Below, piece after piece: positions 9,029-17,973 of a stretch of 64,000 bases of DNA (the first letter of the stretch is position 1; every line of letters starts with the position of its first letter). The translations under genes were made by a program, and so were the position numbers. The DNA comes from Vibrio hepatarius (GTDB lineage: Bacteria > Pseudomonadota > Gammaproteobacteria > Enterobacterales > Vibrionaceae), in NCBI RefSeq assembly GCF_018860525.1, contig NZ_JAHKPM010000029.1:121357-185356 (forward strand), read 5' to 3'. The notes under the pieces were generated by a model. That model was given only the letters and a program-made list of their open reading frames with translations, searched no databases and was not told the origin of the DNA.

Positions 9029-9577
9029 ATGCAACAGATTCAAACGTACAGCCGAAGAATTGGATTCATTCTTAACATTTTGTTGGTGTTATTGCCTTTG
9101 GCGACGGTTTATTTTTGGTTCACGGTGCAAACTTCGAGTGATCTAATGCTTCAGACTGGTATCGTGCAGTTAAGCTACGATATTGGGTCTTTTACTACTT
9201 TGCCTTTGACTCTTCAAACACGTCTCTGGGCTTTATTAGCCAGTGTTATCCCCTGTGGGATCTTGTTTTATGCACTTTCAATTCTACGAGGTTTGTTCAA
9301 AAGTTACGCAAAATCTGAAATCTTTACTATTCAGACTACCAAATATTATCATCAGTTGGGGTTGGTGTTTTTTTATTGGGCAATAGGTAATTTTATATAT
9401 GAAGGCCTTATTTCTCTAGCTTTGAGTTTTAATAACCCTGTTGGCCAGCGCGTTCTTGCTTTGAGCTTTACAGGATTGGATATCATGACTATTTTTTGCG
9501 GATTTATAGTGGTTGGTATCTCACATGTTATGCGTGAAGCTCAGCAAATTGCCGATGAACAAAAACACACAATTTAG
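9029..9577 (+). CDS. DUF2975-family membrane protein
   Basis: 182-residue integral membrane protein with four predicted hydrophobic segments (about 13-35, 65-85, 105-130 and 145-168). The ATG at 9029 follows AAGGAG by 6 bases; the longer frame starting at 8978 lacks a ribosome-binding site. DUF2975 proteins usually sit beside a small Xre/YozG-type regulator, and exactly such a gene follows 9 bases downstream. Function is unknown; the pair is presumably one regulatory or transport unit. Confidence 0.75.
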   Translation: MQQIQTYSRRIGFILNILLVLLPLATVYFWFTVQTSSDLMLQTGIVQLSYDIGSFTTLPLTLQTRLWALLASVIPCGILFYALSILRGLFKSYAKSEIFTIQTTKYYHQLGLVFFYWAIGNFIYEGLISLALSFNNPVGQRVLALSFTGLDIMTIFCGFIVVGISHVMREAQQIADEQKHTI

Positions 9578-9586
9578 GAGTTTTTG

Positions 9587-9805
9587 GTGGATATAATTAT
9601 TAATCTGGATGTGATGATGGCCAAACGCAAGATGCGCTTAAAAGAGTTATCTGAACGAGTGGGTGTCAGTGAGCAAAACCTATCAATCTTAAAAAATGGC
9701 AAGGCGAAAGCCATTCGCTTCAGTACATTAGAAAAAATCTGTCAAGTCTTAGAGTGCCAACCCGGTGATATTTTAGAGTATCAGCCAAATTCTTTAAGTA
9801 ATTAG
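9587..9805 (+). CDS. Small Xre/Cro-type HTH regulator (YozG-like)
   Basis: About 72 residues, almost entirely one helix-turn-helix domain (LKELSERVGVSEQNLSILKN as the binding unit, then FSTLEKICQVLECQPGDILEY). GTG at 9587 is chosen because AGGAG ends six bases upstream; a TTG one codon earlier is too close. It is inserted between two membrane-protein genes and probably regulates this operon. Confidence 0.85.
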   Translation: MDIIINLDVMMAKRKMRLKELSERVGVSEQNLSILKNGKAKAIRFSTLEKICQVLECQPGDILEYQPNSLSN

Positions 9806-9820
9806 TTTTATGGGATCAAT

Positions 9821-10711
9821 ATGAATATTAAATCGTCAAAATTATTACTCGGAGTTTACCTTTTTATTGTGGGAATACTCGCTGTTAATATCCATATACA
9901 AATGACGAACTGGGGGGTAGCTTATCCTCAATGGCAACCGACGCAATGGATAAATATGTTCATATTTGTTATTCAAAGCTTAGGAATACTTTGGTTGAGT
10001 TTGCAATTGGTGCGCTGGAAGTCCTCAATCAGTTTCGCTCAACATATTGGTATTGCTTTTGTCACTATGGCTGCAATTCAAGAGTTGTTTGTTCGTCTTT
10101 CATTAACAGCTGGTTATGTTACTGACCAAAAATATATGTTTGTTTGGGTTCTCAGTTATCTTCCAGAGCTTATGATCACCTTTGTGACAACCTTGGGTAT
10201 TGTGATTTTTCATCGCTGCTTAAAGTGGCGTTATACCTTATCTATGATTGGATTTATGGTGGTTTTATTCAGTATGAGCGTGTTTTTCTGGGTAACTCCA
10301 ATTTTAGAAGCGATAACACATCCGTTAATGGCCTATCTCACGCCACCTTCTGATTCGGGTGTTTTATCTATTCCATATCCAGTCGCAGTTAGTATTATAG
10401 CTTCAGTAACCTTTATTGAGCCTATGATTGCCGCCTATTTTATTTGTTATCTGATCGGTCAAAACGGCACCAGAAATCCAAAAACTCTTGGTCTCAAAAC
10501 CATCGCTGCTCTACTGATACTGACTCAAAGTGGCGCAAAGTTTGTACTTTATATGTGGATTTCAACGATTGATGATTTGATGGATCGCTTGCTGAGTATC
10601 AGCCAATTTACCTTTGAGTGGATCTTTGCTGGTTTGGCGGTCAGTGTTGCCGTTGCGTATTCTCAATCAAGGAAAAGTAGAGAAGTAAGTAACTTTCGCC
10701 AACACTACTGA
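9821..10711 (+). CDS. Uncharacterised polytopic membrane protein
   Basis: 296 residues with roughly eight hydrophobic segments and almost no soluble domains. It begins 15 bases after the HTH gene, so it probably belongs to the same operon. No transporter signature or enzyme motif was recognised. Charged clusters are limited to the last 15 residues (RKSREVSNFRQH), likely cytoplasmic. Confidence 0.7.
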   Translation: MNIKSSKLLLGVYLFIVGILAVNIHIQMTNWGVAYPQWQPTQWINMFIFVIQSLGILWLSLQLVRWKSSISFAQHIGIAFVTMAAIQELFVRLSLTAGYVTDQKYMFVWVLSYLPELMITFVTTLGIVIFHRCLKWRYTLSMIGFMVVLFSMSVFFWVTPILEAITHPLMAYLTPPSDSGVLSIPYPVAVSIIASVTFIEPMIAAYFICYLIGQNGTRNPKTLGLKTIAALLILTQSGAKFVLYMWISTIDDLMDRLLSISQFTFEWIFAGLAVSVAVAYSQSRKSREVSNFRQHY

Positions 10712-10819
10712 CTAAATTCCAGATATCCTATTGAGATAAAGCAAACAAGGTTCAGTTTTCTGTTTTCCTGCTGAGATATAGTCTTATTCTCATTTACCTG
10801 ATTGATAATAAGGCTGTTT

Positions 10820-12544
10820 ATGTGTGGTTCGATTCCGATACGTTCACTTGTTTTGGTTTCATTAATTGCCAGTAATATGGCGTGTGCAGCGAGTGCTGAT
10901 ACGCCATATGTGATTGATGATGAGATGGTAAAAAGGCAAGTTTCTCTATCTCCCAATAAGGAGCCTAAAGCTCCCAGTCCATCTGACTATGGGTTTGGTC
11001 CGGATGGGCGTTTTTATCACCCCAAGGAAGCGCCAAGCTCGCATCAGGCACAGCCGTTTGAAGGCCAGTTGGACTATTGGGATACACAAAGCTATCAGCA
11101 TAATATGACGGTTGAAGCCTATTATCCGATTACGGTTGAGCCTTTTCATACTTGGCAAAATATGGTGGATTTTGATGGCAAGCGTTACTTATATCAGTAT
11201 GTCAGAGGTGACTTAAAAGTCTTTGATGTGACTAACCCTAAAGATGTGCGTTTGCTACTAACTAAAGGTCATACTTGGGGGAAATCAGGTCCTGGAGAGC
11301 TACAGTCACCTTTCAAAGACGGAGAAATGATGGGCGCCGCGTCGATTCAATGGAGTGAATCTGAGCAAAGTTATGTGATGGTGCAAGCTTATGAGGTCAG
11401 GCGTTTTGGCTTACTTAAGGATAAATATCGTAGTCCAGAGCAAGTTAAAGCTATTCGGCAAAGTCAGCACTTAAAAGGCTTTAAGGTATACAGCATGAAA
11501 GGACCCATGCCAGAAGATTGGACTTTGCTTGCTGAGCGCACCACGGATATTCTTAATCCTGATGCTCCAATTGGTCAGCAACAAGGCTCTGGCGTGCGCG
11601 ACATACCGTCGTATTATGGTGATGGTGTGATGTATGTTGCTGCTGCCCCAGATAAACGATATGCCCTAACTGAATATGCCAACGATCTTTATAGCGCGGG
11701 CTATCAGGCGTGGGATATGTCGGATCCTCGCAATCCTCGTTTGTTAGACATGCTGTCAGTTCCCGGTCAAATCGCTGGTGATCCTGAGCATGAAAAAGCG
11801 TATAAACAAAACCCTCGTGTAGGTAATCGTACATCATGGATGGGAGCGCGTATGTCACTGTTTATTAATAATAAAAAATCAGAATATGCGTATGCTGCTA
11901 TGGGAGGGTTAGGGCTTTATGTGGTCGATATACATGATCCAAGCCAGATGAAGACGGTAGGCCATGTTACTTTCCCGCCCAGTGTTGCTGGCACGGAAGG
12001 AGATTTTATCGATGTGTCTCAAGTCGAGGAGACTGGGCTGATTTATTATAGCGGTTATCCACTTAATGAAGACTGTTATGAGCCTTATAAAGATGTTTAT
12101 ATTATTGATGTATCAAACCCTATAAACCCAGTGGTTAAAGGTGTTTTGCCAAGACCGGTTCCACCAAAAGATGTTAGTTTTAGTGATTTTTGTCAACGTC
12201 GAGGCAGTTTTGGTCCTAAACGCACTGGTGCTTACCATCAACCGGGTACTGCTAAATCAGGGTTATTGCCTTACAATTTTTATAACGCAGGTCTACAAGT
12301 ATTTGATGTGTCTAAACCGAGCGAACCCCAAATAACGGCTTATTTTGTTCCTCCATTTGCTCCTGATAAAGTGGCTGATTATGCGATGGGAAATTTATCT
12401 CATTCTGTCTATGTTGAGTACGACCGAAATCTATTTTGGCTCTTTACCAATCATGGCTTCTACGTACTGTCTAGCCCCGTGCTAGGACAACCGAGTTTTG
12501 AGGCGCCAACAAATCCTTGGCCAGAAAAAGTGGGTAATAAATAA
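10820..12544 (+). CDS. Exported LVIVD-repeat beta-propeller protein
   Basis: 574 residues starting at ATG 10820 (TAAGG six bases upstream). A signal peptide (about 1-26, ending CAASA) exports it. The body contains repeated V-x-D-(V/I/M)-(T/S/H)-(N/D/K)-P units (FDVTNPKDVRLL, WDMSDPRNPRLL, VDIHDPSQMKTV, IDVSNPINPVVK, FDVSKPSEPQIT), the LVIVD pattern found in surface or periplasmic beta-propellers. No catalytic motif was seen. A 12-bp AT-rich hairpin follows, so it is probably monocistronic. Confidence 0.8.
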   Translation: MCGSIPIRSLVLVSLIASNMACAASADTPYVIDDEMVKRQVSLSPNKEPKAPSPSDYGFGPDGRFYHPKEAPSSHQAQPFEGQLDYWDTQSYQHNMTVEAYYPITVEPFHTWQNMVDFDGKRYLYQYVRGDLKVFDVTNPKDVRLLLTKGHTWGKSGPGELQSPFKDGEMMGAASIQWSESEQSYVMVQAYEVRRFGLLKDKYRSPEQVKAIRQSQHLKGFKVYSMKGPMPEDWTLLAERTTDILNPDAPIGQQQGSGVRDIPSYYGDGVMYVAAAPDKRYALTEYANDLYSAGYQAWDMSDPRNPRLLDMLSVPGQIAGDPEHEKAYKQNPRVGNRTSWMGARMSLFINNKKSEYAYAAMGGLGLYVVDIHDPSQMKTVGHVTFPPSVAGTEGDFIDVSQVEETGLIYYSGYPLNEDCYEPYKDVYIIDVSNPINPVVKGVLPRPVPPKDVSFSDFCQRRGSFGPKRTGAYHQPGTAKSGLLPYNFYNAGLQVFDVSKPSEPQITAYFVPPFAPDKVADYAMGNLSHSVYVEYDRNLFWLFTNHGFYVLSSPVLGQPSFEAPTNPWPEKVGNK

Positions 12545-12554
12545 ACTCACCATG

Positions 12555-12585
12555 AATTTTCTTCATGTTAAGTATGAAGAAAATT
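12555..12585. terminator. AT-rich hairpin after LVIVD gene
   Basis: Perfect 12-bp stem (AATTTTCTTCAT / ATGAAGAAAATT) with 7-base loop, beginning 11 bases after the stop codon. No T-tract follows, and the low GC content makes it a weak terminator. Confidence 0.4.
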
Positions 12586-12650
12586 AACTGTAACTTGCAG
12601 TCTATTGTGATTTAATGATCATTAAGATGTTAAGACGTATGGATGTCTAA

Positions 12651-13553
12651 ATGGTTAACCTTACAATATTGGATGGTGGAATGGGGCGCGAGTTAAAACG
12701 CATTGGCGCGCCCTTTTCTCAGCCCTTGTGGAGTGCGCAAGCACTGATCGAATCACCAAAGCATGTTAAACAAGCTCATCACGGCTTTATTGACGCAGGC
12801 GCACAAATCATAACTGTCAACAGTTATGCTTGTGTACCTTTCCATTTAGGTGAAGCGCTTTATGCAGAACAAGGCCAAGTACTGGCAGAGAAAGCTGCGC
12901 AGCTTGCCCGCGAAGTAGCGCAAGAATCAGAGAAAAAAATTTTGGTTGCAGGTGCACTTCCGCCGGCGTTTGGTTCATATCGTCCAGATTTATTTGATAC
13001 GCAAAGAGCACAGGAAATCACAACCCATTTAGTCGATGCTCAGCAGCAGTATGTGGATGTTTGGTTGGCAGAAACGGTTGCAAGCCTTGGCGAAATGAGG
13101 GTGATTACGCAAGTGTTATCTAACACTGATAAGCCCGTATACATCTCTTTTACCCTGCAAGATGAGACTGACCAGTCACCATGCCTTCGCTCTGGAGAGT
13201 CAGTTTCTGACGCAGTTTCCGAGCTGCTGGATAAAAATGTAGCAGGTATCTTCTTTAACTGCTCAATACCTGAAGTGATCGAACATGCTATCCAAGAAGT
13301 GAATCAAGTGACAGAGCAAACCGGTAAAGCGCTTATTATTGGCGTGTATGCCAACAGCTTTGCGCCGATTAAATCTGATCATCAAGCCAACCAATCTTTA
13401 CAAGAGATGAGACATTTCTCACCTTCGGAATACCTTGAATATGCGCAAAAATGGTATCAACTGGGCGCGAGTGTCATTGGGGGTTGTTGCGGTATCGAGC
13501 CAAGCCACATCCAAGCATTAGCAAAGTGGAGAGACAGTCTTGAAGAATCTTAA
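12651..13553 (+). CDS. Homocysteine S-methyltransferase family protein
   Basis: 300-residue single-domain methyltransferase that transfers a methyl group from a sulfonium or betaine donor to homocysteine, giving methionine. The DGGMGREL N-terminus and the three zinc-ligand cysteines, C204 (FFNCS) and C279-C280 (GGCCG), are intact. It lacks the cobalamin and folate domains of MetH, as in MmuM/BHMT-type enzymes. Its 3' end overlaps the BCCT carrier gene by 14 bases, strongly suggesting that the carrier imports the methyl donor. Candidate donors are S-methylmethionine, glycine betaine or DMSP; the sequence does not decide. Confidence 0.88.
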   Translation: MVNLTILDGGMGRELKRIGAPFSQPLWSAQALIESPKHVKQAHHGFIDAGAQIITVNSYACVPFHLGEALYAEQGQVLAEKAAQLAREVAQESEKKILVAGALPPAFGSYRPDLFDTQRAQEITTHLVDAQQQYVDVWLAETVASLGEMRVITQVLSNTDKPVYISFTLQDETDQSPCLRSGESVSDAVSELLDKNVAGIFFNCSIPEVIEHAIQEVNQVTEQTGKALIIGVYANSFAPIKSDHQANQSLQEMRHFSPSEYLEYAQKWYQLGASVIGGCCGIEPSHIQALAKWRDSLEES

Positions 13554-15075
13554 TTTAGGATTGGCTATCCCTGCTATTGTAACTGTTTTGTTTATTCTAC
13601 TTATTTCCTCTTTGTATCCTGATCAAGCTCAAGATATGGCAGGCAATGCGATGACTTTTGTCACCGACTGGTTTGGTTGGTTAGTACAGTTTGTTAGTTT
13701 GGCATTGGTTGGTTTTTTGCTTTGGCTCGCTTTCTCGAAATATGGAGATATCCGCTTAGGAGATGATAAACCTGAATACTCTAATTTCTCGTATGGAGGG
13801 ATGATTTTTACTGCTGGAGTAGGAGCATCTTTGATTTATTGGGGTATTGGTGAACCCATGTACTATTTACAATCGCCTCCTCTTTTTGCAGAAGCGAATA
13901 GTTATACTGCCGCCGCTTGGTCTGTAACTTATTCTATTTTCCATTGGGGTGTCACAGGGTGGGCGATTTATTGTTTCCCTGCGATTCCGTTTGCCTATGC
14001 CTTCTATGTTAAAAAGAAACGCACTTTAAAGCTTTCTACCTTATGTGAGCCAGTACTAGGTCGTAATAAATACGTGGCTAAATCCATAGATTTACTGGCG
14101 ATTTTTGGTACTTTGGCAGCATTTGCAAGTTCATTGGCGTTGACGGTAACTTTGCTTAGTGCTGGCGCTGCTGAGTTGTTTGGTGTAGAGAATAATCTTG
14201 TTCTACAGGGGAGCATCATAGTGCTGTTTGTTTTGGTTTTATTTGCTGTCACCTTGGTGGGATTTAATAAGGGTATAAGCAAGGTATCTGATTATACAGT
14301 GATCTCGGCGATTATATTCGCTTTGTTTGTTTTGTTCTCATCCAATGTGCAATTTATTTTAAACAATCTCACCGATTCTTTGGGGGTAATGTTAGATAGT
14401 TTTTTTCGTATGTCACTTTGGACTGATCCTGTGCAGCAAAGTGGCTTCCCGCAAGCATGGACACAATATTATTGGTTTTGGTATTACGCTTACCTGATAA
14501 TGATGGGGCTTTTCATTACTCGCATATCAAGAGGGCGGACAATACGTGAAATGATTTTGTATGCGATTTCAATGGGTTCTCTTGGTTGTACTTTTTTTAT
14601 TTCAATTTTTGGCGGTTACGCGGTATGGGCTCAGCTATTAGGTGGCTACCCTGTACAAGAATGGATGAGTAGTGGTGGGCAAACTTTCGCCGTTGTTTCC
14701 CTAATTCAAACGTTACCAGCAAAGAATCTGGTTCTCTCTTTGTTTTTGATAATCCAGTTTTTTTTAATGCTCACTACCATGTCTAGTGCGAGCGTAGCGA
14801 CTTCTATGCTGACCACAAACCGATTGTCCATAAATGGGGATCCTGACATTAAAGTAAAGCTACTTTGGGCTGGAGCAATTGCTTTGATTAGCTTTAGTGT
14901 GTTTTTGACAGGCGGTGGTATCAATACCATAAAATCATTGTGTGTGGTGGCTGGGTTGCCGATGATGTTTATTTATGGGGTGTTAATTAAACAAATTATG
15001 ATGGAATTAACTGGAAAGAGTGCGCGAGAGTATGATGTTGAAGAAGAGTTGAAACCGAAGGAGTTGATCGCTTAG
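13540..15075 (+). CDS. BCCT-family transporter
   Basis: 511-residue, 12-helix carrier of the betaine/carnitine/choline family. It starts with TTG inside the end of the methyltransferase gene, with GGAG about 8 bases upstream, so the genes are translationally coupled. The RISRGRTIREM signature is intact. In the preceding aromatic-box helix the betaine-carrier pattern WWISW is replaced by WYYAY, keeping one Trp and swapping two for Tyr; this suggests a related but different onium substrate. The C-terminal tail is short and lacks the long osmosensory extension of BetP. Confidence 0.9.
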   Translation: MKNLNLGLAIPAIVTVLFILLISSLYPDQAQDMAGNAMTFVTDWFGWLVQFVSLALVGFLLWLAFSKYGDIRLGDDKPEYSNFSYGGMIFTAGVGASLIYWGIGEPMYYLQSPPLFAEANSYTAAAWSVTYSIFHWGVTGWAIYCFPAIPFAYAFYVKKKRTLKLSTLCEPVLGRNKYVAKSIDLLAIFGTLAAFASSLALTVTLLSAGAAELFGVENNLVLQGSIIVLFVLVLFAVTLVGFNKGISKVSDYTVISAIIFALFVLFSSNVQFILNNLTDSLGVMLDSFFRMSLWTDPVQQSGFPQAWTQYYWFWYYAYLIMMGLFITRISRGRTIREMILYAISMGSLGCTFFISIFGGYAVWAQLLGGYPVQEWMSSGGQTFAVVSLIQTLPAKNLVLSLFLIIQFFLMLTTMSSASVATSMLTTNRLSINGDPDIKVKLLWAGAIALISFSVFLTGGGINTIKSLCVVAGLPMMFIYGVLIKQIMMELTGKSAREYDVEEELKPKELIA

Positions 15076-15170
15076 TCGCAAAAATACCAAAAACCACTTT
15101 AACAATAGAGGTAGTTAAAGCCAATTCTTGTTAAGATGAAGTCTCTAAGTGCAGTCCCCTAGGAGATTTC

Positions 15171-16556
15171 ATGCTTAACTTTGTAACAGCGCAAGCCGTC
15201 ATCGATCACGCTCTTTTTTTAGGCGCTGATTTTGCCGAGCTATTCGTTGAACATCACCAAACGAATACTGTTCAAATTGCTTCAAGTGAAGTAGATAAAG
15301 TCAACACAGGTATCGATTTTGGTATTGGTATCCGGCTCTTTTTTGGTTATAAAGTTCTTTATGGTTACACTAACAGCACAGATGAGGCTGAATTAAAACG
15401 AGTGACTTCATTCCTTGCTGCCAAGGACAAACGCCAGCAAATTGTTTCATCAGGAGCACTGAATTTAAACTCATATCCAGCTCAACATGGCTGTAAAATG
15501 CCCCTTAGCCACGATGCTAATCTAGATGCAAAGATTGCTTTTCTATTGGATGTGGACAAATCCGCAAGAGCAGAAAGTGGCTTTATCAGCCAGTTTATTG
15601 GCAGTGTGCTGCAGCGTGAGCAGAAAATCGCTATCTTCAATTCTGAAGGTCTACAAGTTGATGATACCCGCCATTATATTCGTATTGCAGGTAATACGGT
15701 TGCTCAGCAAGGTGATGAGCAAACTTCTGGTATGGAGGGGCCTGGTGCGCTCTCTGGTTGGGAATTTAGTCAGACATTGGATGCCAAAGAGCTTGGGCAA
15801 ACCATAGCGCAGCAAGCATTGGTTAAATTGGGCGCAGATCCCTGCCCATCGGGAGAAATGCCAGTCGTGATTGGTAATGGTTTTGGTGGTGTCATTTTCC
15901 ATGAAGCCTGCGGCCATTTACTGGAAACGACAGCGGTTGCCAAGAAGGCATCGGTGTTTCACGACAAGATGGGTGAGATGATCGCACATTCATCTGTTAG
16001 TGCTGTTGACGATGGCACCATGACCAACGAGTGGGGATCGATTCATGTTGATGATGAAGGCATGCCAACTAAACGCACTCAATTGATTAAAGATGGTAAG
16101 TTGACCAGTTTTATGGTCGATAAAATGGGTAGCCTGAAAACGGGTTATCAGCCGACAGGATCAGGCCGTCGCCAGAACTACAAGTTTGCTCCTGCGTCTA
16201 GGATGCGAAATACCTTTATTGAAGCAGGTGATCATTCTCTTGATGATATGCTATCTGGAATAGAGCGAGGTATTTACGCCAAAAAAATGGGTGGTGGCTC
16301 GGTTCAACCGGGCACAGGAGAATTTAACTTTGCGGTGCGAGAAGCTTATCTAATCGAAAATGGCAAAATTACCAAACCATTAAAAACAGCAACCCTTATT
16401 AGCACTGGCCCTAAAGTACTTAAAGAAATCAGTATGGTGGGCCAAGATATGGCCTTAGCACCGGGAATGTGCGGTTCAGTCAGTGGTTCTGTCCCGACGA
16501 CCGTAGGGCAGCCTTCCCTTAAAGTGGATAATATTCTGGTTGGAGGTGGTAACTAA
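15171..16556 (+). CDS. TldD-family metalloprotease subunit
   Basis: 461-residue homologue of TldD, the catalytic subunit of the TldD/TldE zinc protease. The HExxxH motif is H244-E245-A-C-G-H249, and the conserved GTGEFNF stretch is present. ATG follows AGGAG by six bases. TldD/E proteases trim unfolded peptides, mature microcin B17 and help degrade CcdA in E. coli. Here the tldE-type gene follows with a one-base overlap, whereas canonical tldD and pmbA are usually at separate loci, so this is probably an additional paralogous pair. Confidence 0.88.
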   Translation: MLNFVTAQAVIDHALFLGADFAELFVEHHQTNTVQIASSEVDKVNTGIDFGIGIRLFFGYKVLYGYTNSTDEAELKRVTSFLAAKDKRQQIVSSGALNLNSYPAQHGCKMPLSHDANLDAKIAFLLDVDKSARAESGFISQFIGSVLQREQKIAIFNSEGLQVDDTRHYIRIAGNTVAQQGDEQTSGMEGPGALSGWEFSQTLDAKELGQTIAQQALVKLGADPCPSGEMPVVIGNGFGGVIFHEACGHLLETTAVAKKASVFHDKMGEMIAHSSVSAVDDGTMTNEWGSIHVDDEGMPTKRTQLIKDGKLTSFMVDKMGSLKTGYQPTGSGRRQNYKFAPASRMRNTFIEAGDHSLDDMLSGIERGIYAKKMGGGSVQPGTGEFNFAVREAYLIENGKITKPLKTATLISTGPKVLKEISMVGQDMALAPGMCGSVSGSVPTTVGQPSLKVDNILVGGGN

Positions 16557-17899
16557 TGAGTAGTGAACAACAACTTCTTAACTCGGTGGATTACGTTTTA
16601 GCAGAAGCTAAACGCCAAGACGCCGAAGCAGATGTGATTGTCAGTCGCAATAGCAGTTTTTCCCTTAAAGCGAACCAAGGACAGTTAGATGAATATAAAG
16701 TCAGTTCTAGTCAGGTTCTTGGGGTGCGTGTTGTCAAAGATGCGCGCGTGGCCACTAGTTACTCAGAATCTCTTGAACAAACCAGTTTGGATTTAATGCT
16801 AACCAACGCGTTAGAAAGCGCACGCTTTTCTAAGCAAGATGAACACCAAACGATTGCTTGTATAAACAGCCACATCCAATCCGATGCTGCCGAAATTGCC
16901 CAACCGGACACAGCGTCAGTTGATGATAAAATTCAACTAGCCGTCTCACTTGAGCAAGGGCTTATCGAAAAATCTGATGGAGTCAGCTCTCCTTACAATG
17001 GGTACAGTGACGGTGAAGCTCAGCTTATCATCGCTAATACTCAAGGCAGTTTGTGTCAGCACTTTGAACGCTCATTCAATTGTTATGCCTATGCATTACT
17101 TGAAAAAGACGGTAAACAAGCCATGGCAGGTAAAATGTCAGTGGGTCGACGTTTTACTGATTTAAGCCCGGCAATGTGTGTCGATGAGGGCTACAATCTT
17201 GCTCGGGAATTACTTGATGGTTCACCAATAGCAACAGGAAAATATTCGGCTGTATTTTCTATTAATGCCTTAAGCAGTCTATTTGGCGCCTTTGGTGGTG
17301 CGTTTTCCGGTATAAGCGCGGTGAAAGGTGTAACGCCACTTGCTGATAAACTTGGTCAAAGTATTGCCAGCAATCTGATTTCTTTAACCGATGTAGCTTA
17401 TATGCCAAATGGTATGTCCATTGCTAGCTTTGATAGTGAAGGTTTTGCGACGCAAGATAATGTATTAATTGCTAATGGTGAGCTTAAAACTCTGTTACAT
17501 AACAGCCATAGCGCAAGTTATTTGGGCGTGGTATCGACAGCGAGTGCTGCTCGAGGTGCAAAATCCAGTTTAGATGTCTCTGCAAACCATAAAATGATTG
17601 CACTTGGTCATAGTAGTACATCTGAAGTTCAAGCGGGTGAGTACTTGGAGTTGGTTGAATTGCAAGGTATTCACTCTGGCGCAGATGTGGTCAGTGGGGA
17701 CTTCTCGTTTGGTGCTAGTGGTTTCTTGTGCCGTGATGGGCAGCGTATTCAACCGGTGCGCGGAATAACCGTAGCTGGCAACTTCTACAAGATGTTGCAA
17801 GAAGTTGATGCAGTGGGTAGTACCCAAGATATCAATGATAGTCGGACTTTCTTCGCCCCAGAGATCAGATTTTCACGATTGAGTATTGGTGGTAAATAA
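16556..17899 (+). CDS. TldE/PmbA-family protease partner
   Basis: 447-residue TldE (PmbA) type subunit, which lacks the HExxxH motif and pairs with TldD to form the protease. The PNGMSIASFDSEGFAT and GDFSFGASGFL segments are typical. Start and upstream stop overlap (TAATG), implying coupled synthesis of equimolar subunits. No peptide precursor gene with a recognisable RiPP leader lies next to it. Confidence 0.88.
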   Translation: MSSEQQLLNSVDYVLAEAKRQDAEADVIVSRNSSFSLKANQGQLDEYKVSSSQVLGVRVVKDARVATSYSESLEQTSLDLMLTNALESARFSKQDEHQTIACINSHIQSDAAEIAQPDTASVDDKIQLAVSLEQGLIEKSDGVSSPYNGYSDGEAQLIIANTQGSLCQHFERSFNCYAYALLEKDGKQAMAGKMSVGRRFTDLSPAMCVDEGYNLARELLDGSPIATGKYSAVFSINALSSLFGAFGGAFSGISAVKGVTPLADKLGQSIASNLISLTDVAYMPNGMSIASFDSEGFATQDNVLIANGELKTLLHNSHSASYLGVVSTASAARGAKSSLDVSANHKMIALGHSSTSEVQAGEYLELVELQGIHSGADVVSGDFSFGASGFLCRDGQRIQPVRGITVAGNFYKMLQEVDAVGSTQDINDSRTFFAPEIRFSRLSIGGK

Positions 17900-17910
17900 T
17901 CTGTATTTGT

Positions 17911-17934
17911 AAGAGGACTTGGTTAAGTCCTCTT
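17911..17934. terminator. Bidirectional terminator between tldE-type gene and selO
   Basis: Perfect 10-bp stem (AAGAGGACTT / AAGTCCTCTT) with GGTT loop between convergent genes. Confidence 0.75.
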
Positions 17935-17973
17935 TGCTATGGTTTGATGGTTGTTCTATTTAAATAGAGTGCT

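Noticed and set aside
8952..9146. 64-codon ORF overlapping the DUF2975 gene
   Set aside because: Frame shadow of a gene with better start and family match.
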